From Tupaia tana (lineage: Eukaryota > Chordata > Mammalia > Scandentia > Tupaiidae), in contig JAKSZU010000005.1 of assembly GCA_026018925.1 (NCBI GenBank), positions 25,050,779 to 25,114,778 on the forward strand: DNA of 64,000 nucleotides. Reading direction: 5' to 3'. This document shows positions 56,727 to 64,000 of this stretch, one piece after another. The translations under genes and the position numbers were made by a program. Positions within the stretch are counted from its first letter, which is position 1. Every line of letters starts with the position of its first letter. The notes beneath the pieces are model-generated. The model did no database searches. It saw only the letters and a list, made by a program, of their open reading frames with translations, and had not been told where the DNA came from.

Positions 56727-57245
56727 GGCCAGACCTTGGTGCAGTGGTAAAATGTGACACTGCCCTTTGGACCAGCAAATGCATAATAGTTATGTTTTTT
56801 GGACTTCTACGTAGTCAACCATGGTTCAAGTCCCAGACCTGGCAATTTAAAATTCATGCCAGGTGCATGCATGCCCAAAGTCCCAAGAGGAGAATGGAGG
56901 AGAAGGGATCGTGGCATGGCCATTGCCCCGGGGGGGGGGGGGTGATTTCTCGCTTTCTGTCTCTCTGTCTCTCTCTGTTCTCTGGTGAGTGGATGTGCCC
57001 CATAGCAAAAATCTCTCTTTAAAAAAAAAAAAAAAAAAAGTGACGCTGCCCAAGGCTGACCCACCTGGAGAGGTGTCCAGTTCAAGTGCAGAGGCATCCT
57101 GGAGTATGCTGGACACATGATTGCCTGTTATCCAGGGCTGGCGGAAGGCTGGGGGTGCATCACAGTGTCTAGACCCTGTTGGGGGTACTATCTCTCTCTC
57201 TCTCTTGCTCCTGGAAGAAATAAATAAACTCTGATAAAATAAACG
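56727..57245 (+). mobile_element. SINE-7 split by a SINE-L
   Basis: Head at 56727-56765; rest at 57040-57245 with AGTTCAAGTGC, TTGCCTGTTATCCAGGGCTG, GGAAGGCTGGGGGTGCATCAC and GGAAGAAATAAATAAAC. Confidence 0.78.
56766..57039 (+). mobile_element. SINE-L nested inside a SINE-7
   Basis: Duplication GTGACACTGCCC / GTGACGCTGCCC (56754-56765, 57040-57051) lies within a SINE-7. Poly(G) at 56931-56942. Confidence 0.95.
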
Positions 57246-57433
57246 CAGGTGCCTCGATTACTTCTGTGACACGAGGGAAGGGGCTTCTTTTTAAAAAAAA
57301 TGGCAGAAAACTTTGAGAAGACATCAAACTAATACACCTATGACTGGGGAGAAAATCTTGTCTTCTGGTGAACTCAGAGGTAAACCAGAATCTCTCCTTC
57401 CTGCTCTTACCTCCCTATAAACAGGGTCTGACT

Positions 57434-57636
57434 GGGGCTGGCAGGTGGCATGGTGGTTAAGGGCGCTGCATTCCCCCGTGGTCAACTTTGGTTAGAGTCC
57501 CAGGCCTGGCAGCTTGCTTTCTAACTTTCCCTCTCTCTCTCTTTCTCTCTCTCACTCTGTCCCTCTCTGGTCAAATTAAAATAAGTAAATAAATAAAGTC
57601 AAAATAAAAAATAATTATTAAAATAAATAATAAAAG
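57434..57636 (+). mobile_element. SINE-S, possibly first half of a dimer
   Basis: GGGGCTGGCAGGTGGCATGG head and CCTCTCTGGTCAAATTAAAA end; runs directly into the headless SINE-L at 57638. Confidence 0.9.
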
Positions 57637-57637
57637 C

Positions 57638-57830
57638 TGTTACATTGCTGGACTCCCATATGACCAAGTATGGTTCAGTTCCAGATATGATGACTTGAAA
57701 CTCACGCTGGGCACGTATGTGTGCATGTCCAAGATTCCAGGAGGAGACTAGAGGAAAAGGGATTGTGCCGTGGCCATCAACCCTGAGAAGTGATTTCTCT
57801 CTTTCACTCTGTCTCTGTCTCCCCCCCACA

Positions 57831-57871
<41 letters not shown>

Positions 57872-57905
57872 CTCATGTGCACTAAGGCAAAAACTTTAAA
57901 AAGAA
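57638..57905 (+). mobile_element. SINE-L lacking its first ~25 bp, fused to a SINE-S tail
   Basis: Begins at TTACATTGCTGGACTCCC directly after the SINE-S A-rich tail. Either a 5'-truncated insertion or the second half of an S+L dimer. (CA)n at 57828-57868. Confidence 0.82.
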
Positions 57906-57912
57906 ACCTTTA

Positions 57913-58165
57913 GAGGACCAGCAGATGTGTAATGGTTACGTAGCTAGACTCCCACATAGTCAACTGCGGTTCAAGTTCTGGACCCGGCAGCTTGAAACTC
58001 ACGCCAAGAGCCTGTGCATGTGTGCCCAAAATTCCTAGAGGAGAACACAGGAGAAGGGATTGTAGCATGGCCATCCTCCCTGGAACGTGATTTCTTGCTT
58101 TCTGTCTCTCTGTCTCTGTCTCTCTGGTGAGCACATGTTCCCTATAGCAAAAATCTCTCACAGAT
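57913..58165 (+). mobile_element. SINE-L
   Basis: GAGGACCAGCAGATGTGTAATGG head with small A-box deletion; GGTTCAAGTTC. Confidence 0.9.
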
Positions 58166-58317
58166 AAAAGACAAACATACAAAAACAAAAAAACTTTAAA
58201 TTAGACAAATTCCAATTGTGTGACTTATGGTTATCTTCGAGGTTCAGAGAACACAATGATTGCTGCTTCTTTACCTCATCAAGAATGCTACCACATGCTA
58301 GTCTTCCCTCTATCTTC

Positions 58318-58440
58318 CTGACTCCTCTTCCTTTCTCCCCTTTCACTTCTTTCTTCTTCTTTACCTCCTCTCCCTCTTCTTTCTCCTCTTCTACTTTTCT
58401 TCTCCTTTCTCCTTTTTATCCTTCCAGCTTCCTTCATTTT
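58318..58440. repeat. Polypyrimidine tract
   Basis: About 120 bp consisting almost only of C and T on the plus strand, with few interruptions. Confidence 0.85.
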
Positions 58441-58516
58441 GTTCTTCACACACCAAGAAGCTCCATAACATCTCCAAGCCCTTGCACTGGCCATTCTCCT
58501 AAAAACACCTTCCTCT

Positions 58517-58780
58517 GGGAACCAGCAGTTAGCGTAATGGCTATGTCGCTGGACTCCCATGTAGTCGACCGTGGTTCGTGTCCCGGACCCGGTGGCTTAA
58601 AACTCACGCCGGGCGCGTGTGCGTGTGTGCCCAAGATCCTGAGAGGAGAATGGAGGAGAAGGGATTGCGGCGTGACCATCCCCTCTGGGGGGTGATTTCT
58701 CGCTTTCTGTCTCTATGTCTCTGTCTGTCTGGCGAGCGCACGCGCCCTATAGCGAAAATCTCTCTCAAAAAAAAAAAAAA
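58517..58780 (+). mobile_element. SINE-L, young near-consensus copy
   Basis: Perfect 16-bp duplication AAAAACACCTTCCTCT (58501-58516, 58781-58796); very CpG-rich. B-box-like GGTTCGTGTCC is one CpG decay from GGTTCGCGTCC. Confidence 0.97.
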
Positions 58781-58879
58781 AAAAACACCTTCCTCTTTTG
58801 CACTAACGGATTTTAGCATCAGACCTCAACTCACTTGTCACCTCCTCAAGTGGACCTGGCCTGACACCTGGTCCCCTCC

Positions 58880-59030
58880 TCTCAGTGTAAGTTCTTGAGA
58901 ATAGGGAGCTCATCCATTTGTATATCTTTGACCCCAGTGACAAAAGAATAGTTAATACTCAGGGGGCGAGGTGGCGCCCGCCCTATGACAATAATTAATA
59001 TTCAATAAATACTTGTTGCTGAATGAGCTG
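58880..59030 (+). repeat. L2-like 3' fragment with GC-rich insertion
   Basis: TAAGTTCTTGAGAATAGGGA and TTCAATAAATACTTGTTGC bracket an extra GGGGCGAGGTGGCGCCCGCC at about 58962-58981 that is not part of the L2 pattern. Confidence 0.55.
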
Positions 59031-59212
59031 AAACTGATCAACACCTACACATTAAGCATGCCCGACTCCAGAGCAAATAAACATAAATACAATGATAAAT
59101 ACAGTGTTTGATCTTCTCTAGCCAACATCATAGGTTCGAAGGCTCCTCAAACATCTCTGACTATCTCCTGTTTTCTTGGCATTGTTCAACTCTAATGAAA
59201 AAGTTATTGGGG

Positions 59213-59304
59213 GGGCAGCAGGTGGCATGGTGGTTAAGGGCACTGGATTCTCACATGGCCAACCACAGTTTGAATCCCTGACCCAGTAGCTTGCTTTCTC
59301 ACTT

Positions 59305-59337
<33 letters not shown>

Positions 59338-59418
59338 GTCCCTCTCTGGTCAAATTAAAATACATACATACATACATACATACATAAAATAAAGTTCAAT
59401 AAAATAATTCTTTAAAAA
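59213..59418 (+). mobile_element. SINE-S with (CATA)n tail
   Basis: 15-bp duplication AAAAAGTTATTGGGG (59198-59212, 59419-59433). Confidence 0.95.
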
Positions 59419-59472
59419 AAAAAGTTATTGGGGAAAAAAGGAAGGAAGAGAGGAAGGAAAAAAAGAAAGGAG

Positions 59473-59625
59473 GTGGGGCCGGTAGGTGGCATGGTGATTA
59501 AGGCACTGGACTCCCATGTGGCCAACCACAGTTTGCAACCTGGACCTGAAGGCTTGTTTTCATACATTCTCTCTCTCTCTCTGGAGAGTGCATATGCCCT
59601 GTAGCAAATTAAAATAGTAATAATA
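59473..59625 (+). mobile_element. SINE-S/SINE-L intermediate
   Basis: SINE-S internal deletion, but ends GGAGAGTGCATATGCCCTGTAGCAAATTAAAAT, a SINE-L terminus joined to the SINE-S A-tail. Confidence 0.87.
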
Positions 59626-59718
59626 GGGACCAGCAGGTGGTGTGGTAGTTAAGGCGCCAGACACTCCCATGTGGCCGACCACAGTTCAAGTCCTGGACCT
59701 GGTGGCTTGCTTTCTCAC

Positions 59719-59785
<67 letters not shown>

Positions 59786-59848
59786 TGTGTCTCTCTGGTC
59801 AAATTAAAATGAATGAATGAATAAATAAATAAATAAATAAAGCTTTTA
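59626..59848 (+). mobile_element. SINE-S with long (CT)n and (GT)n
   Basis: 15-bp duplication AAAATAGTAATAATA (59611-59625, 59849-59863). It inserted into the tail of the preceding SINE. Confidence 0.95.
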
Positions 59849-59884
59849 AAAATAGTAATAATAAACAAAATTGAAATAATTCTT

Positions 59885-60052
59885 TTATAAAATTATTTAA
59901 CTTTATTTATTCATTCATTTATTTATTTCAATTTGACCAGAGAGGGATAGAGAAAGAGAGAGAGAAAGCAAGCCACCAGGTCCGGGACTCAAACTGCAGT
60001 CAGGCATGTGAGAGTCCAGCGCCCCTAACCACCAAATCACCTGCCAGTCCCA
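59885..60052 (-). mobile_element. SINE-S
   Basis: Perfect duplication GAAATAATTCTT (59873-59884, 60053-60064). Confidence 0.94.
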
Positions 60053-60175
60053 GAAATAATTCTTAAAAAAAAAAAAAGGAAAATGGAAGAAAGGAGAAAT
60101 AAATGACACAGGAAAATGGGATATCCTCAGGACACTGTAAAGCCTCTAGCACCTATGTCTATCTTCCCCAATCTT

Positions 60176-60450
60176 TTTTTTTTGGGGGGGGGGGGGAAGG
60201 TTTTTGCTATAGGGAGCATGCACTTGCCGGAAAGAGAGAGACAGAGCGACCGAAAGCGAGAAATCACCCCCCCCCCCACCCGTGGGGACGGCCATGCCAC
60301 AATCCCTTTTCCATTCTCCTCTCGGGATCTTGGGCACACGCACACACACGCACCCAGCGTGAGTTTAAGCCACCGGGTCCAGGACTCGAACCACGGTCAA
60401 CTACATGGGAGTCCACTGACATAGCCATTATGCCAACTGCTGGTCCCTAA
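60176..60450 (-). mobile_element. SINE-L, CGAG subtype
   Basis: Perfect 13-bp duplication CTTCCCCAATCTT (60163-60175, 60451-60463). A run of 12 G lies next to the tail. Confidence 0.95.
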
Positions 60451-60463
60451 CTTCCCCAATCTT

Positions 60464-61087
60464 AACTGATTTTTTGTAATTGTATCTTAAAGTTTTTCCC
60501 CCAAAGGAGACATTGTCTTCATTAACCCTGCCCTCTCTTAACTACGTACTTCTCAGATTTTTCAGAGTGGTTTTCCTATATGCTTATCAGAGTTAACCAT
60601 GTGTTTGGAGTTTATGCTGTAAAAGTTTGGCTCTAGCCTTGTGACTTTACTGTCACTTTCACATTCAGATTTGCAACTTAGCACCCACAAGGCCTCCTTG
60701 CCAGTTCTTCATCTGCCTGCCTACGGAACCTTGTGAGCAGAACATGCCACCTCGGGGGTTTCCTGAAATGTTCCAACTATATCTTCAGTTGAGAGAAATC
60801 TGTACACCTTCTACATCTTCTTTTTTAAAATATTAAAACAATGAAGCATATAATGTTCAACAAAAGCAAAAAGAAAAAACTTGTAAATATATTTAGTATA
60901 AAGAAATGCCTGTCAGAGACACAAGAAATTGTTGATGGTGATTTCCTGGAAGTGAGGAAGGAGGAATGGAAGAATGGAATGACAAGATGGAAGAGAACAT
61001 TTTCCTTTTATGCTTTTTGAGTTCTTTTTTAAATAATTTTTAAAAATAATTCTTTATTTACCTAATCTTTATCTGTTATTATCATTC
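60464..61087. other. Unassigned intergenic sequence
   Basis: No gene or clear repeat recognised. Confidence 0.4.
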
Positions 61088-61103
61088 ATTTTTAAATTTT
61101 ACT

Positions 61104-61134
<31 letters not shown>

Positions 61135-61214
61135 GTTAGAAAGCAAGCTGTCAGGTCTAGGACTTGAACCGCTAACAGCCATGTGGGAGTCCAGCACCTT
61201 AACCACCGTGCCAC
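61088..61214 (-). mobile_element. SINE-S, old
   Basis: AATTTTACTAGAGAGAG start on the plus strand, (GA)n, and a head truncated at CACCGTGCCAC. Confidence 0.85.
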
Positions 61215-61349
61215 TTTTTGAATTTTGAACATGTGAATGTATAACTGTCTCAGCACTTAGGTACAGTGAGTGATGTTAAAACATAAACTGTATTTGTGTG
61301 ACAATATTTTAAAAATACTGTGGCATAATTTACAATTTTATAACTTAGC

Positions 61350-61590
61350 AGGCTCGGCCGATGTGGGGCAGTGGCAGCACTAACGCCTGGGAGTGCTAGA
61401 TGCCATGAGGCGACTAGGATGCCTGGTGTGCCTAAAACACCCACTTGGCACACACACGGGGCACCCAGAATCCTGATGAGCTAGAGGACTGGAGAAATAG
61501 GATTGTTCCGTGACAAGACTTTGTCAAGGATTTTCTCTGTCTCTTTCTCTCAGGCAAACATGTGCTTTCTATAATAAAAATATTAGGGGA
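61350..61590 (+). mobile_element. tRNA-headed SINE, divergent
   Basis: GGGGCAGTGGCAGCACTAACGC head; SINE-L-like end TTTCTATAATAAAAATATTAG after CTCTGTCTCTTTCTCTC. B-box not clear. Confidence 0.6.
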
Positions 61591-61674
61591 AAAAGTTAAT
61601 TAGTGTGAGCCTAGTTTAAATCTGGTTTTTCTCTGCCTAAGTAGAACATGCACTTGAACTGTAACACTCTTCTT

Positions 61675-61838
61675 CTTTTTTGTTTGAGAGGTTTTTGCTA
61701 TAGGGTGCATGCGCTCGCCAGGGAGACAGAGAGACAGAAAGCGAGAAATCACCCCCCAGGGGGGATCGCCACGCTGCAATCCCTTCTCCTCCATTCTCCT
61801 TTCAGGATCTTGGGCACGCACACACATGCGTCTGACGT
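61675..61838 (-). mobile_element. SINE-L, 5'-truncated with perfect duplication
   Basis: Lacks the whole tRNA-like head, yet is flanked by TAACACTCTTCTT (61662-61674, 61839-61851). The truncation therefore occurred during insertion. Confidence 0.93.
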
Positions 61839-61851
61839 TAACACTCTTCTT

Positions 61852-63704
61852 AAAGACTCTGGACTCCTCTGCCTTCAACGGTTCCAAGACACCTTATAGA
61901 GAAAAACAGTCTTTTTACACATAAATTGCAGGACAGGCATTGTTTGCTTCATCTAAGAGGGCTAGCCCAAGTTCATTTTCCAGTATTGTCAAAAGGAAGA
62001 TGTTATAGAGGAAGAGAAGGGGGGAAGATGGTAAGTGAACCCAGACATTTCTCTCTGTTCTCAGGTTTCGTATTCTCTATCCTCAACTCCGTAACAGAAA
62101 AGAGGTGCTATGATTGCCAGTCCATCATATGATCATGAGGTCACATGATTGTTATTACATGCTCACATGTCCATTAACTGTCCACAGAACAATCCTGGGG
62201 CTGTCCTTTCTCCAACAGAGGAAGACTGCTTGTCCTCCTAACAACCTCTCCATCTTAACCTTTTTTTATTTTTATTTTTTAGGGGAATATGCTTATATAG
62301 CCTTTCACGATTCCTTCTCATCAATTCTGCTAGGCATGGTATACACAAAAATTGATTTCTTAAACAGTTGCACAGAAGAACAGAGAAGCTTGCTTTCTGA
62401 CTACACACTTGAGGATACGGAAATGAACCAATGTTTTCATTTGTTCAGAAATTAACTTCAGTCTCCCTCAGTTAAATGTAAATGCTACTAGAATATAGAT
62501 GTTCATCTCCTTTGACAAGAACCCAGACCCCAGAACAGAGCATGTGTTCTTATTTAATAAATATATATGTAGGTTCATTTTTTTCTCATTCCTACTCAGA
62601 AAAAATGGATTGATCACCTACCACCTGTCAAGGACTCTTCTAAATACTAAAGATGCAAGGAAATGTAAGATTCAAGTACCCGAGGAGGGAAGACAAATGT
62701 GAGCAGTGGCCTAACAATAGACCCAGGATGGGGAAATGATTCACTTCCAGCTCAGAGCTGCCTCTGGTAATGTGGGTTTTTTTTTTTTTTGTTTTGTTTT
62801 TTTTTTATGTTTCATATTTAACCTCATTTGAATATAATTCAATATATTATTATAAAGCCTTGAATGAACAGCTCCCCTAGCTCACACTGCATTGGACCTG
62901 TTGTTTATATTCATACGCCGTCAGGACCAGTCAGGTTCATCAACTTTTCTTGACAATTACTACTACCTAACTTTGCAGCAAGCACCACCAATCATGATTT
63001 TTAGTCATCATGATATCAAGTTTGTAGGAAAATACACTCAGTGAGATTGTGACCATTCAAATATTAAAATGAAAAAAGAAATCTACAGACATGAACTGAG
63101 ACATAGTCCTGAGAGATGCAAAACATTTAGGGACACTAACCGTACTAGAGCTCTTTAGGATTAGGCCCTGCCCTAGAAAGCCCAAAATACCTTTTCTCAT
63201 GGTTATATCATTAAGTGGTCTCAGAAAGTTTCAGTTCTATAACCAAAAGCCCACCACCAACAACAATAAAGTTTTCTTTTTGTCTTTCGTTTTTGCCTTG
63301 AGAGATGATGGAACGGCAAGTTTATGGATGAGAAGATCAAGTGGATATTTTGATAATGCTGACAGTGAAGTGAGTTGGTTAAAACGGGAGCTGGACCAGG
63401 GAAAAATGGAATGAATTATTTTGTACTCTCTCCTTTTAATGCCTGGGTCAAAGCAACTGACCCTGTTTTCTGTGCTACTGAGTTAGACTTCCAACGAGGC
63501 AGAATCTGATTAATGTGAATGACTCATTACCTGTTTTAAGCTGAAAGGTGTCACTCCTAATCTGTCTCCTTTTATTCCATGTCACCATTATAAATTAAAT
63601 AATTTTCCTGCTTTCAGTGTATTTCTTCCTTCCTTCCTTTTTCTTTCTTTTTTTTCCCCTTCTTTTTTTCTCTCCTCTTTGCTTTCTTTCACTCTTTTTC
63701 TTTT
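61852..63704. other. Unassigned intergenic sequence
   Basis: Apart from the L2-like piece at 62470-62572, T-rich tracts at 62777-62808 and a CTTT-rich tract at 63625-63705, nothing is recognised. Open frames up to 113 codons lack protein-like features. Confidence 0.4.
62470..62572 (+). repeat. L2-like 3' fragment
   Basis: TGCTACTAGAATATAGATG, then CAGACCCCAGAACAGAGC and TTTAATAAATATA, follow the L2 3' pattern. Confidence 0.45.
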
Positions 63705-63885
63705 TATTATGGACATTTTGAAACATAAACAAATTAGAAAGAATTAGTCAAATGAGCCCAATCTACCCATCATCCAGTTTCTCTATAACATTTATGTGTA
63801 ATGCAATGTGTGGATTTTTGATAAATGTTTATGCCTGTTTAACTGCCACCCTCGACCAACGTGTAGAACATTTCTGTCACCACAG
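63705..63885 (-). mobile_element. Old L1 3'-end fragment, reverse orientation
   Basis: Plus strand TTATGGACATTTTGAAACATA and CAATCTACCCATCATCCAG are the reverse complement of an L1 3' end. A SINE remnant follows at 63889. Confidence 0.45.
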
Positions 63886-63888
63886 ATG

Positions 63889-63933
63889 ACTGTGGAAATC
63901 TAGTGCCTTTACTTCACCAACTGCTGGCCCCTC
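63889..63933 (-). mobile_element. SINE-L/S head fragment
   Basis: Only about 45 bp of reverse head remains (TTCACCAACTGCTGGCCCC). Confidence 0.6.
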
Positions 63934-64000
63934 TTTTTCTTTTTTTAATAACAGTCACTAGTTATTGTTAATTGAGTGATTACTATATGTAAGCATTGTG

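Noticed and set aside
58517-58590. tRNA genes predicted from SINE heads
   Set aside because: Heads have A/B-box motifs but no proper cloverleaf acceptor stem and continue into SINE bodies.

Overview
This is mammalian nuclear DNA: spliced-gene architecture, one large CpG-island promoter, and a very dense load of retroposons. The dominant repeats are tRNA-headed SINEs with intact A/B-box-like motifs. No ordinary Alu or B1 elements are seen. An older SINE class fuses a tRNA-like head to a 7SL/Alu-like segment, which points to Euarchontoglires. The repeat profile fits a colugo (Galeopterus/Cynocephalus) better than a primate, rodent or tree shrew; I hold that at roughly 0.5 because no database search was possible.

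The anchor gene is USP12 (ubiquitin-specific protease 12) on the minus strand. Its first coding exon (49316-49363, MEILMTVSKFASICTM, followed by a GTAGGT donor) lies in a CpG island of about 1.2 kb (48780-49985). I found no second exon, so positions 1-49315 read as part of intron 1 and 49990-64000 as the upstream intergenic flank. The start region carries a YY1-type AAGATGGCG motif and an overlapping upstream ORF whose TAA stop shares an A with the second in-frame ATG (TAATG).

Intron 1 contains an uninterrupted retrocopy of RPL36A/RPL36AL (7563-8039, plus strand, antisense to USP12) with poly(A) and a 12-bp target-site duplication. It also holds old L1, L2 and MIR fragments, MLT1-like LTRs, two Tigger/MER2-like fossils, three mariner-type MITEs, and many SINEs, often nested.

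Upstream of USP12, at 53379-55064 and in the same orientation, is an unusual 1.7-kb composite retroposon. It has a CpG-rich 5' block, a 21-unit GC-rich tandem array (19- and 25-bp units), about 1 kb of unrecognised sequence with a G-rich tract near its 3' end, and an A-rich tail. It is flanked by a 15-bp near-perfect direct repeat. Its organisation resembles hominoid SVA elements without obvious shared sequence, and it is the best candidate here for something undescribed.

SINE terms used below: SINE-L (about 260 bp, ending CCCTATAGCAAAAACCTCTC-A), SINE-S (about 150 bp, ending TCTCTGGTCAAATTAAAATAAA), and SINE-7 (tRNA head plus 7SL-like segment).
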